Origin: Rhizobium sp. BK313
GTDB taxonomy: Bacteria > Pseudomonadota > Alphaproteobacteria > Rhizobiales > Rhizobiaceae
Direction: 5' to 3'
DNA: 64,000 nucleotides
NCBI RefSeq assembly: GCF_014193655.1
Contig: NZ_JACHZQ010000005.1
Span: forward strand, 310,001-374,000
The position numbers and the translations under genes were made by a program. Under the pieces are notes generated by a model. The model did no database searches. It was not told where the DNA came from and saw only the letters and a list, made by a program, of their open reading frames with translations. Below are positions 19,022 through 27,560 of the stretch, in pieces. Each line of letters opens with the position of its first letter. Within the stretch, counting starts at the first letter, position 1.

Positions 19022-20140
19022 TTAGCTGCGACGCTTGTTCAGCTCGGCGTCGTTGATCGAAAGGCCCAGCCCCGGACCCGAAGGCACCAGGAACTTTCCG
19101 TTCTGCGGCTTCGGCAGATTGTCGAAGGCGACATGCATGCGCGTCGACGGATCGGCGAATTCGGCCGGCTTGGTCAGATGCATGATGGCGGAAAGAACAT
19201 GCAGGTTGGCGACATGGCCGATGGTCGGCTGCGTCTGGTGCGGCACCAGTTCGACGCCATGGGCATGGCAGATCGCCATGCACTGCATCAGGCCGGTGAT
19301 GCCGCCCATCTTGATGACGTCTGGCTGCACCATGCGCACGCCGGCATTGATCATGTCGACAAGGGCTTGCGTCGTATAGGTCTGCTCGCCGGCCGAAACG
19401 GTGATGCTAAGGCGCTGGGCGATCTCGCCCATGGCGCGGACGTTGTAATGCTGCACCGGCTCCTCGAACCAGATGTAGCCTTCATCCTCCAGCACTCGGC
19501 CGACACGCATCGCCGTGCCGACGGAGTAGAGATTGCTGGCATCGAAAGCGAGCGGGAAGCCGTCGCCAACCAGCTTGCGCACTGCCTTGATCTTGGCGAT
19601 GTCGCCGGGCACGTCGACGTCCTGGCGCGACCGGTCACCATCCTGGCGGAATTTTATCAGCGCCGGCGTCTCCGATTTGAAGCGCTCTTCCACTGCGCGC
19701 AACGTCTCGTCGAGGGTGCGGAAGGCATTGTTGCCGACGGAGGAATAGAAGGGGATTTCCTTGCGCCAGGCGCCGCCAAGCAACTGATAGATCGGCAGAT
19801 TGAAGAACTTGCCCTTGATATCCCAGAGTGCGATGTCGAGCGCGGCAAGCGCACCGGTGACCGCGCCTTCCGGCCCGAGCTTGATATATTTGTGCATCAA
19901 CCGATCGAAGATGATGGTATGGTCGAGCGCATCGAGGCCGACCAGGGACTCGGCGAAATCCCTGACGACGCCGAGCGAATGCTCGCCGCCCATCATCGGT
20001 GAAGCTTCGCCATGGCCGACGATGCCGTCTGTCGTGGTGACGCGGATGAAGGCCGTACGGCGGCCCGGCGGCTCGTTAGGCTCCCAGCTAACCTGGAAAG
20101 CCTCGACGGATTTGATGGTTGTAGAAGTCGGCACGCCCAA
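19022..20140 (-). CDS. Mandelate racemase/muconate lactonizing family enzyme (enolase superfamily)
   Basis: The 372-residue protein has the capping domain followed by a barrel with the expected metal ligands in order: DASNLYS near 210, WFEEPV near 236, and AGEQ near 262, plus the catalytic His of the mandelate racemase subgroup in PHQTQP near 310. The first catalytic Lys region reads IKFRQDGD, so the common KxK/KxH motif is KFR here. Such enzymes abstract a proton alpha to a carboxylate; many in this subgroup dehydrate sugar acids. It is the first gene of the operon with the five ABC transporter genes. The start chosen is the ATG at 20140. Exact substrate is unknown. Confidence 0.88.
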   Translation of the reverse strand: MGVPTSTTIKSVEAFQVSWEPNEPPGRRTAFIRVTTTDGIVGHGEASPMMGGEHSLGVVRDFAESLVGLDALDHTIIFDRLMHKYIKLGPEGAVTGALAALDIALWDIKGKFFNLPIYQLLGGAWRKEIPFYSSVGNNAFRTLDETLRAVEERFKSETPALIKFRQDGDRSRQDVDVPGDIAKIKAVRKLVGDGFPLAFDASNLYSVGTAMRVGRVLEDEGYIWFEEPVQHYNVRAMGEIAQRLSITVSAGEQTYTTQALVDMINAGVRMVQPDVIKMGGITGLMQCMAICHAHGVELVPHQTQPTIGHVANLHVLSAIMHLTKPAEFADPSTRMHVAFDNLPKPQNGKFLVPSGPGLGLSINDAELNKRRS

Positions 20141-20537
20141 AATCCTTGTTGCAAACGAAATGTTGAAATGACAGTCCGGCCCGTGACCGGAAATGCGCTC
20201 TGAGCTGGCGATACGTGCGAACGATCAATGTCAGCACCGGCCACCCCACGGGGAGGGCACGCGTCGCCGTTCAGCCCAGACAGGCTGCCGTGCTCAGAAA
20301 ATCCTCGATAGCCTCCTGCGATCCTCACTATGCCTGCCGCGTTCATCCGGCAGTCTCTCTCCTACGGAGCGCACCATTACGCATTTTGCATCCGTATGCA
20401 ACATCGCAAAACGGGCAAATTCGGAAAAACTATGCTGATTGGTAGGATGAATAGGCTAACATGCGCCCGTAAAGCCGCAAACCCGCCTTCGTTGGCATGT
20501 TGCGGCAACACAGATATTCCCTCTTGGAAAAAGCAAT
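20141..20537. other. Non-coding control region ahead of the enolase/ABC operon
   Basis: This 397-base stretch has no convincing gene on either strand; the short open frames have no ribosome-binding sites or family features. Its 20370-20530 part is AT-richer than its surroundings and holds the LacI-type operator at 20386-20401. The promoter for the leftward operon is therefore probably here, giving a 5' leader of roughly 200 bases. Confidence 0.6.
20386..20401. promoter_or_regulatory. LacI-family operator, copy 1 (enolase/ABC operon)
   Basis: The site reads TTGCATCCGTATGCAA: perfect six-base arms TTGCAT/ATGCAA around CCGT with the central CG typical of LacI-family operators. The same arms recur at 23869-23884 beside the lacI-type gene itself. 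This copy lies 246 bases upstream of the enolase-superfamily start. Confidence 0.75.
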
Positions 20538-21371
20538 TCACGCGTAAGCGTAGATCGAGGTCCGAAGGAACCGGGCGACAGGTACGCCATCGGCCATCAT
20601 GAACTCCTCGCTCTCGAAATAATATTTGCCCTTGTGGAGCGAAGCATCGGTTATGCGCCCGACCGTGGTCAGGCGCTGGCCGGGACGAACAAGCCCGAAA
20701 TGCTGCGCCTCGGCACTGGTCAAAACCACCGGCGCCGGAAAGGCGAAGCTGTTGTTCGTGTCGCCCATGGCGAGCCGCATCAGGCAGCCGGAATGTACGA
20801 AACCGGGATCGCTATAGAGTGGATGCCGCTCACCGAAAGCCGAAAGAGATTTGCGGAATTCAGCTTCGGTCAACCCACTGTCGGCCGTCGTCACCGGCAT
20901 GCCCGGCTGCAATTCACCAGCCGCAACGCGCGGCGGCATCTCTGGCCGCGGCAATATCGCGAAACCTGAAATATCCGGCACAACAGGTTGCGCATCCGGC
21001 AGCCCGACCCAGCCGGACGCAACCTCTTCGCCCTCCTCATTGACGGCGCTGATCCCGGCCCGGCGCATCTCGGGGCTGCCCACGAGTTCGGCGGCCTTGA
21101 TGGTCAGTACATCGCCATTATAGACCGGGCGGCGAAAGCGGGCGCCCATGCCGCCGCGCTCCGCCCAGACCTGCCCCCAGGCTTCGATCGCCACGCGGCT
21201 GATGTGGCCGTAAACGAACGCGCCGGGCACCAAAGCTGCCTTGTAGCCTCGGGCACGGGCGACGTCGTCGTCATGGATCGATCCCCTGTAGCGGGGATCG
21301 TCGTCGAGCTGGACGTGGACGGTCAAACCGCGCGGGAAAAGAGCTTTATCGGCAGAAAAGGAGGAAGGCAT
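20538..21371 (-). CDS. MaoC-like hot-dog dehydratase/enoyl-CoA hydratase family protein
   Basis: From the ATG at 21371 the protein has 277 residues. It shows two hot-dog-like halves: an N-terminal part with VPGAFVYGHISRVAIEAWG and RFRRPVYNGDVLTIKAAELVGS, and a C-terminal part with HPLYSDPGFVHSGCLMRLAMGDTNNSF and RPGQRLTTVGRITDASLHKGKYYFESE. Members add or remove water at a CoA thioester. Other possible starts are ATG 21386 and TTG 21392, which overlap the CoA-transferase end; GGTGAG before 21371 decides the choice weakly. The gene is translationally coupled to the CoA-transferase gene, so the two likely act in sequence on the same acyl group. Confidence 0.8.
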   Translation of the reverse strand: MPSSFSADKALFPRGLTVHVQLDDDPRYRGSIHDDDVARARGYKAALVPGAFVYGHISRVAIEAWGQVWAERGGMGARFRRPVYNGDVLTIKAAELVGSPEMRRAGISAVNEEGEEVASGWVGLPDAQPVVPDISGFAILPRPEMPPRVAAGELQPGMPVTTADSGLTEAEFRKSLSAFGERHPLYSDPGFVHSGCLMRLAMGDTNNSFAFPAPVVLTSAEAQHFGLVRPGQRLTTVGRITDASLHKGKYYFESEEFMMADGVPVARFLRTSIYAYA

Positions 21372-21378
21372 ATCGGGC

Positions 21379-23793
21379 TCACCCATCGGCAAATGGCACG
21401 GTCGCCGTCGCGGCGCTGGCCTGGAGTTGATCGATCTCTTCGGCTGACAGAGCCAGAATGTCCCGGAGCACGCGCATATTGTCGCCGCCGAATAGCGGGG
21501 CCGCGCTGCGCTGCGTGCCGGGCGTGCGGCTCAGGTGGATCGGCAGGCCGGGATGCGGATGTCGCCCGGCGTCAGGATGATCCAGCTCGGTAAAGAAGCC
21601 GCGAAGGGCGAGGTAGTCGCTGCCTGCGAGATCGGCAGCGGTTGCGACCGGGGCAGCGGCAATACCGGCCTCCTGCAGCCGCCGCGCCACCTCATGCTTA
21701 CTGCGGCCATGCGTCCAATCCGCGATAGTCCCGGTCAACAGATCCTCATTGGCACGCCGCGCCGCCAGCGTCGCAAAGCGGCTGTCTTCGGCCAGGTCGG
21801 GTCTTTCCATCACCCTACAAAGCGCCCGCCATTGCGTCTCGTCTTCCGCCGCGATCACCACCCACTGGTCCTCGCCGGCAGCCGGAAACGCATCATGCGG
21901 AGCCATATGGGCGACGTGATTGCCATCGGGCGCCGGATCGAGGCCGGTCTCGGTCGCAAGCAGCAGCTCCGCGCCGATGAGCTGCATCGCCGCCTCCACC
22001 TGCGGCACCTCGATATATTGCCCCTTGCCGGTCCGCCGCCGGTAGTGCAGCGCCGTCAGGATGGCGGCTGCGGCATTGAAGCCACCTATCGGATCGAGAT
22101 AGGAAGGACCGGTATTCTCCGGCTGGCCATTGCGATAGCCCATCATCGCCGACATGCCGGTCGCCATCTCCATGGTAGGGCCGAGCGCGGCATAGCCGGA
22201 CATCGGTCCTTGCCGCCCAAAAGCCGGCAGTTCCGCGACGATGATGTCGGGCTTGATCCTGGTGAGATTGTCGTAATCGAGCCCGAGCTTGGCAAGCGTC
22301 CCCGGCCGGAAATTACAGATCAGCACATCGGCCATCGCCACCAGCCGCTTCAATGTCTGCCGCCCCTCCTCCGTCTTCAGATTGAGAATGCAGGAGAGCT
22401 TGTTGACGTTCTGCGAGTTGAACAGGAAGGATCGATCGAAGAACCGCTCGCCGGGCTTTCCACCCGGAAAATTGACCGGATTGGGCTTCTCCTTGTTCAA
22501 TCGCCAGGAATTGACCCGGTTCGGCGACTCTACATGGATCGATTCGGCACCGAAATAACCAAGCACTCGCCCTGCCATCGGCCCGGCCCAGGCCGTGGTG
22601 ATCTCGATGACGCGGATGCCTTGCAGGGGGAGAGGCGGAACAGCCGTCCCTCGCCCACCCTTATCCAGAGCCCGGAGCGCAGCAATCTCCAAAGGACGAG
22701 GATGGCCCATAAAGTCACCAAGACTAGAATCCCCTTCATCCAGATCGGGCGCACCCGCCCGCACCCGGCGCGCAGTCTCGCTCATGCGAAATGGCGGTCC
22801 GAGGATGACCCGGCCATCGACACTTTCCCAATAGTTGCGGCTGTTGAGATGGGCACTGCCAAATTGTTCGGACGGACGATAGGCTTTGGCGGCGATCACC
22901 TGCGCCTGCTGAAGCCGCTCCACCAGGCCTTCGGCAGCAAGATCCGCGACCTTCTCCTGGATGATGGCGAACATCGCTTCCCAGTTTCGCCGGCGGATGG
23001 CCGGATCGGCAAAGCGCGGATCTCGCTCCATTTCCGGCAGATCGAGGGCCGTGCACACCGCATGCCAGCGGTGATTATAGATCCAGATGCACACCCAGCC
23101 GTCACGGCATTTCACCTGGCCTGCCGGGATGGTCTGATCGTTGCGGCGATGGATCGAGCCATTGTAGATGTGCCGGAGCACATAGGGAAAACACATGGCA
23201 GCGGCCGTTTCCCCGGTATCGACGCTGACCGCTTGCCCCTTGCCATCGGCGGCGCGTGCAGAAAGCGCCGCCATGATGCCGATATAGGCCGCAATGCCGG
23301 CAGCAAACGAAGCGCGGTCGCCGACGCCGTATAGTGGCTCGCGCCCGAATTCGCCGTTGTTGTTCATCATGCCCGATAGCGCCTGCAGCACGATTTCCGG
23401 TGCCTTCCAATCCTTCAGCGGCCCATCCTTGCCGAAGGGGCTGACGGTGACGACGACACATTGCGGATTGATCTTCTCCACCTCGGCGGCATCGAAATCC
23501 TCGGGCAGGATGGCGACGTCGGCGCTTGCGAGCAGCGCGTCCAGCCGGGCGCGCCCCGCGTTGCTTTCGCGGTCGAGGCTGACGGAACGCTTGCCTGTGT
23601 TGAGATGCCAAAAGCGCAGCGAAAGTCCCCGATCCTTCACGGAGAAGGGCGGCATACGCCGGATCGGTGAACCGGCCTCAGGCTCCACCAGGATCACCTC
23701 CGCGCCGAAGTCGGCAAGCAGCCGCGCGCAATACTGACCGCCCAAATTATCCGAGAAATCGACGACCTTGAGATCGTCCAATGCACCAGGCAT
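21379..23793 (-). CDS. Fused tandem CaiB/BaiF (class III) CoA-transferase
   Basis: The 804-residue protein is two family III CoA-transferase units in one chain. The first begins LDDLKVVDFSDNLGGQYCARLLADFGAEVILVEP (split: LDDLKVVDFSDN, GGQYCARLLADFGAE) and the second restarts near residue 385 with LQGIRVIEITTAWAGPMAGRVLGYFGAESIHVES. Candidate catalytic Asp residues are in VGDRASFAAGIAAYIG (first) and YLDPIGGFNAA (second). Normal family members are about 400 residues and dimerise as interlocked rings, so the fusion probably supplies both subunits. The ATG at 23793 has GGAGG eight bases upstream; a GTG at 23808 would overlap that site. It heads a leftward operon with the MaoC-like gene, from a promoter region shared with the LacI-type gene. 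Confidence 0.88.
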   Translation of the reverse strand: MPGALDDLKVVDFSDNLGGQYCARLLADFGAEVILVEPEAGSPIRRMPPFSVKDRGLSLRFWHLNTGKRSVSLDRESNAGRARLDALLASADVAILPEDFDAAEVEKINPQCVVVTVSPFGKDGPLKDWKAPEIVLQALSGMMNNNGEFGREPLYGVGDRASFAAGIAAYIGIMAALSARAADGKGQAVSVDTGETAAAMCFPYVLRHIYNGSIHRRNDQTIPAGQVKCRDGWVCIWIYNHRWHAVCTALDLPEMERDPRFADPAIRRRNWEAMFAIIQEKVADLAAEGLVERLQQAQVIAAKAYRPSEQFGSAHLNSRNYWESVDGRVILGPPFRMSETARRVRAGAPDLDEGDSSLGDFMGHPRPLEIAALRALDKGGRGTAVPPLPLQGIRVIEITTAWAGPMAGRVLGYFGAESIHVESPNRVNSWRLNKEKPNPVNFPGGKPGERFFDRSFLFNSQNVNKLSCILNLKTEEGRQTLKRLVAMADVLICNFRPGTLAKLGLDYDNLTRIKPDIIVAELPAFGRQGPMSGYAALGPTMEMATGMSAMMGYRNGQPENTGPSYLDPIGGFNAAAAILTALHYRRRTGKGQYIEVPQVEAAMQLIGAELLLATETGLDPAPDGNHVAHMAPHDAFPAAGEDQWVVIAAEDETQWRALCRVMERPDLAEDSRFATLAARRANEDLLTGTIADWTHGRSKHEVARRLQEAGIAAAPVATAADLAGSDYLALRGFFTELDHPDAGRHPHPGLPIHLSRTPGTQRSAAPLFGGDNMRVLRDILALSAEEIDQLQASAATATVPFADG

Positions 23794-23868
23794 TCGAATT
23801 GCCTCCACCCATCATCGTATCATTCAGCGTCCGATCTCCTCCCGAACGCCAGCGCACACTAATATGAC

Positions 23869-23884
23869 TTGCATACGCATGCAA
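23869..23884. promoter_or_regulatory. LacI-family operator, copy 2 (CoA-transferase/lacI divergent promoter)
   Basis: The site reads TTGCATACGCATGCAA, with the same six-base arms as the copy at 20386-20401. It is centred about 83 bases upstream of the CoA-transferase start and about 90 bases upstream of the regulator start, so one bound repressor could control both directions. Confidence 0.75.
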
Positions 23885-23966
23885 TATGAACTTCAATTTG
23901 AATGAAACGATTGAATGAAATCGATCGGAACGGTATTGACCGTGCAGCGGCTGTTGAAACCGCGAG

Positions 23967-25022
23967 ATGAGCAATTCGGGGACGCAGATGGCGCGTGGCG
24001 TTGTATCGTCAGATGGAAAGAGAAAGCCGATCACCGCGCGCGAGCTGGCGCGCATGATCGGGGTCAGCCAGTCGGCGGTCTCGCGCGCCTTCACGCCGGG
24101 CGCAAGCATTGCACCCGAGCTGCGCGAAAAAATCCTGAAATTCGCCGACGAGCAGGATTACCATCCGAACGCGATTGCCAGCATGCTGTCGAAAAGCCGC
24201 ACCAACATCGTCGGCATTGTCGTTTCCGACATGAGCAACCCCTTCTATCCCGCGCTCATCCAGAAGCTGTCGCAGGGCCTGCAACGCATCGGCCTGCAGA
24301 GCCTGCTGTTCAACATCACCAAGGGCTCGAACATCGAAGAGCAGCTCTCGGCGCTGAGACGCTACAATGTCGATGCCGTCATCGTCATTTCGGCGACGAT
24401 GCTTTCGGGGGCGACCCTGCATTGGGCGACCGAGGGCCGTGCCGCGATCCTGATCAACCGCGTCGTCGAGGACGCCGATATCAACTGCGTCTGCTGCGAC
24501 AACGTCGAGGGTGCGCGCGCCATTGCCGATCATTTCCACGCGCTTGGCCGCCGCCGCGTCGCCTATGTCTCCGGTCTCAGCCATACCACCACCAATCTGG
24601 AGCGGCAGAACGCCTTCATCACCCGCGTCGCCGAACTCGGCATGACGCTGACCGGCCGTGTCGATGGCGGAGAATACAGCTACGAGGCCGGCCGTCGCGC
24701 GGCACTCGAAATCGCCTCCAAGGGCAATACCGATGCGATCTTCTTCGCCAACGACATTCTCGCGGTCGGCGGCATCGATGCGCTGCGCGAGGATAGCGGC
24801 AAGCGTGTGCCCGAGGACATTTCCGTCGCCGGCTTCGACGACATCCCCATGGCGGCCTGGCCGCATTATGCGCTGACGACGTTTCGCCAGCCGCTCGACG
24901 AGATCGTCACGGTGGTCGTCGGCATGCTGGAGGATGGCTCCTGCCAGCCGGGGCAGCCGTCCAGTGTTAAGCGGATATCGGGCGGGCTGATCGTCAGACA
25001 GTCGACGGGGCCGCTGGCATAG
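23967..25022 (+). CDS. LacI-family transcriptional regulator
   Basis: The 351-residue protein has an N-terminal helix-turn-helix (ITARELARMIGVSQSAVSRAF, here ARELARMIGVSQSAVSRAF) with the hinge segment YHPNAIASMLSKSR near residue 70, followed by a periplasmic-binding-like effector domain (IVGIVVSDMSNPFYPALIQ to ISVAGFDDIPMAAWP). Its divergent neighbour is the CoA-transferase operon and matching palindromes precede both that operon and the enolase/ABC operon, so it is the likely local repressor. The ATG at 23988, preceded by GGGGAC, is an alternative start. It ends three bases before the convergent amidase pseudogene. Confidence 0.93.
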   Translation: MSNSGTQMARGVVSSDGKRKPITARELARMIGVSQSAVSRAFTPGASIAPELREKILKFADEQDYHPNAIASMLSKSRTNIVGIVVSDMSNPFYPALIQKLSQGLQRIGLQSLLFNITKGSNIEEQLSALRRYNVDAVIVISATMLSGATLHWATEGRAAILINRVVEDADINCVCCDNVEGARAIADHFHALGRRRVAYVSGLSHTTTNLERQNAFITRVAELGMTLTGRVDGGEYSYEAGRRAALEIASKGNTDAIFFANDILAVGGIDALREDSGKRVPEDISVAGFDDIPMAAWPHYALTTFRQPLDEIVTVVVGMLEDGSCQPGQPSSVKRISGGLIVRQSTGPLA

Positions 25023-25025
25023 ACC

Positions 25026-26189
25026 TCACAGCCCTTCCACCAGTTCCAGCAACACGCCGTCACTGCCGCGGCGGCCGATGACCGACAGCCCTACCGGTCC
25101 GCCGTCCATCTTCCCAGCCGGCATGGAAATCTGCGGCAGGCTGGCGTGGCCGGCGATGGAGAGGAGGCCAAGAGCCTGCTGCCGGTAGATCTCGAATATT
25201 TCTCGGGATGAATCCCTGCGCGGAGCAGGGCCTGGGGCTGTCGGGATGATCATCACCAAGCCGTCGGCAAGTGCTGCGTCCATCGTCCGGGCAATTTCAC
25301 GCCGCGTCGTATCGACCCTGGCAAAGGTCTCGTCGCTGACGGATCACGCCGCGGCGAAACGCGAGGCGATATCCGGACCAAGTTCGGCATCATGCGCCTC
25401 GACCCAGCCACCCAACACCTTCCATGCATCATAGCCCTGCCAGAAGCGATAGACCTCGGACCGTTCTTCCGGCCCGACGATCGGCAGCGGATCGGTAGCG
25501 GTTTTGCCGAACCGCGCCGCGATCCTTTCCGCCATCGGCCGCAGCAAAGCGGCAAGTGCCGGATCGACGCCCGTCCAGATATCGGAAGGTAGCCAGGCCG
25601 CCGAAAAATCCGACCCGCCGGCAATACCGAGCGTACGACCGACACGAGCCAATGTTCGGGCATCGCGGGCAAACCAGCCGAGAGTATCGAAACCCGGCCC
25701 GAGCGGCACCACGCCACTCATATCGATCGCCCCATGACTGGGCCGCATGCCGAAAATACCGTTGAAGGAGGCCGGCAGCCGCACCGAGCCGCCAGTATCC
25801 GTTCCCAGCGCGAAATCTACCAGGCCGGCACCAACAGCCGAAGCGGAGCCGGAGGAGGAACCTCCGGGTATACGGTCGGGCGCAGCGCTATTCAGCGGCG
25901 TGCCGTAGTGTGCGTTGGTGCCCATCAGGCTATACGCAAATTCATCCATATGTGTCTTGCCGGCAAGTACGGCCCCCTCGGCCAGCAGCCGGGCGACAAC
26001 AGGCGCATGCGCCGCCGCTGGGCCATGCGCGCGCCGCCAAACCGGATTGCCATTGCCGGTGATCCGTCCTTCGACATCGATATTGTCCTTGGCGGCAAAG
26101 GTCAGCCCAGCCAGCGAGCCACTATCCACGGTACGAACCGGCTGCGCGAAAAGCTCGATGAAGGCATTGGCGGTATCGATCAGAGGCAT
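25026..26189 (-). pseudogene. Amidase-signature family gene interrupted by an in-frame TGA
   Basis: Reading leftward from the ATG at 26189, codons encode an amidase-signature protein: catalytic Lys34 in FAAKDNIDVEG, the nucleophile region PGGSSSGSASAVG, and GTDTGGSVRLPAS. A TGA at 25346-25344 stops it after 281 residues (ending RFAAA). The same frame then continues without shift through SVSDETFARVDTTRREIA to PQISMPAGKMDGGPVGLSVIGRRGSDG, the conserved amidase C-terminus, and stops at 25026. The full frame is about 387 codons, the normal length for the AtzF/indole-acetamide-hydrolase-like group. A single nonsense change, or a sequencing error, explains it; no selenocysteine context is evident. 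The truncated protein would lack the conserved end and is probably inactive. Confidence 0.85.
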
Positions 26190-26289
26190 GGGTGCATTTC
26201 CGTAAAGGTGGGGATTTCAGGCTAGCCGCATTCAGCCATGCGCACAACGACGGCGCGACCCTCAGATGTGCAATCCAGGCCTCACTGCA

Positions 26290-27387
26290 CTAAAGGATAC
26301 CCCAACCGCGATAGCGCCCGCGTCCGGTCATCTCGCGTAAGCCGAGTTCAGCCACCAGATTGAGTGCACCGCGGGAGGTGACGCCGACATGGCGGGCAAC
26401 CATGTTGGCGGAGACGATAGGCCGGGAAAGCACAATCTCGATGACGCCGGGCAAGCTGCTGTTCGACCGCCGATCCTTCAGCCGGCGCTCCATCTGTATC
26501 CTGGCGAGCGACAGGCGATCGAGTTCCTTCAGGCCCGCCTCGGCCGATAGTGCCATGGCTTCAAGAAAAGCGATCAGCCGCGTGGTGCGGTCCGGCCCGC
26601 GGCGGCGCTCATGCCGCACGGACTTCAGGCCGGTATTGAGGCAGAAAAGGTGGGACGTGACCTTGCCGCGGCTGCGCAGATAGGCGCTGACGAGCAGGCT
26701 GCCCAGCCAATGCTGCCGCCGTAGCGGCTCGATCCGTTCCCATGCATCGAACAGCACGGCAGCGCCCAAAGCCGGCGGCAGGAGATCCGCCTGATGGATG
26801 GCGGCGCGCCAGTTCTCCAGCCGCTCGTTTTCGTCCCAATCCTCATCTCGGATCAGGCCGAGCGGATCGTCCGTGTTTACGGCCTTGACTTCGGGAATCT
26901 TTCCATCCAGCACCTGGCCGGAGCGGGCGATAACAGCGTCGATCTCGGCAAAATCCATACCGAAGTCATCGTCATCGTCCTCTTCTGTTTCCGCCATCTC
27001 GATAGACATGGGGCGCGGCGTGGCGGTTTCCTCGGCATCACCGATATCGCCGCGCAGGGCGGCGAGGCCGGCCGCTCCCAGCCCCCAGTCCGGCTCGGCG
27101 TTCCATAGCCGTCGCCGGGCGCGCAGCACGGCGTGGGCGATGGTCAGCTCATGCGTCGGCGCGCGGGCATCGACATGCGCATCATGCAGCACCAGATCTT
27201 CCACATGCACCAGCTCGCCGCCGACCCAGAGCGCGCCGACCGCATCGAAAAAATGACCACGCTCACGAAAACCATCGCCAACGACATGTCGCAAAACCCG
27301 CTCATCCAGCCGCGCCAGCATATCCTCGGCCCTGGTCATCGCGGGGAGAAGCGTCGTCAGCGGTAGGGTGGCAAGATCATATCGCAT
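26290..27387 (-). CDS. RHE_PE00001-type protein (DUF1612 with C-terminal helix-turn-helix)
   Basis: The 365-residue protein resembles a group common on rhizobial plasmids and chromosomes. The N-terminal part has EDMLARLDERVLRHVVGDGFRERGHFFDAVGALWVGGELVHVEDLVLHDAHVD features (ERGHFFDAVGALWVGGELVHVE) and an acidic segment (AETEEDDDDDFGMDFAEID) near 130. The middle WLGSLLVSAYLRSRGKVTSHLFCLNTGLK is DUF1612-like (here SAYLRSRGKVTSHLFCLNTG). The C-terminus, VVSANMVARHVGVTSRGALNLVAELGL-like (SANMVARHVGVTSRGALNLV), reads as a DNA-binding helix-turn-helix followed by TGRGRYRGWGIL. Function is unknown; the N-terminal half recalls Fic-type fold proteins. Confidence 0.75.
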   Translation of the reverse strand: MRYDLATLPLTTLLPAMTRAEDMLARLDERVLRHVVGDGFRERGHFFDAVGALWVGGELVHVEDLVLHDAHVDARAPTHELTIAHAVLRARRRLWNAEPDWGLGAAGLAALRGDIGDAEETATPRPMSIEMAETEEDDDDDFGMDFAEIDAVIARSGQVLDGKIPEVKAVNTDDPLGLIRDEDWDENERLENWRAAIHQADLLPPALGAAVLFDAWERIEPLRRQHWLGSLLVSAYLRSRGKVTSHLFCLNTGLKSVRHERRRGPDRTTRLIAFLEAMALSAEAGLKELDRLSLARIQMERRLKDRRSNSSLPGVIEIVLSRPIVSANMVARHVGVTSRGALNLVAELGLREMTGRGRYRGWGIL

Positions 27388-27492
27388 TGGAATTACATGA
27401 TTGATTCGATCTTGCGGAAGTTAACATCACTGACGGCATCGGGATAGAAAGCGGCCTCTTTCAACTGTGGACGGCCCTCACGATTTTTCCTC

Positions 27493-27525
27493 TTGACCTT
27501 CCAGCGACGGGAAGGTTCATAAGAT
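27493..27525 (+). promoter_or_regulatory. CueR/HmrR-type copper-responsive promoter
   Basis: A -35 TTGACC (27493-27498) is followed by the MerR-type dyad ACCTTCC-N7-GGAAGGT (27496-27516). With the -10 taken as CATAAG (27518-27523) the spacer is 19 bases, the over-long spacing that copper-bound CueR family activators correct; TAAGAT two bases on is an alternative. The arrangement matches the copA promoter of enterobacteria almost base for base. It sits 36 bases ahead of the ATPase start. Confidence 0.88.
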
Positions 27526-27560
27526 TACCCGATGCTCGCTTCCGGGCGCAGGAGTTCTCT

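Noticed and set aside
21535..23334. 599-codon plus-strand open frame opposite the CoA-transferase
   Set aside because: The minus-strand protein has clear CaiB/BaiF motifs; the plus-strand frame is Arg/His-rich with none.
25344..25346. TGA in the amidase read as selenocysteine
   Set aside because: Amidase-signature enzymes do not use selenocysteine at this position and no insertion-element-like hairpin directly follows the TGA.
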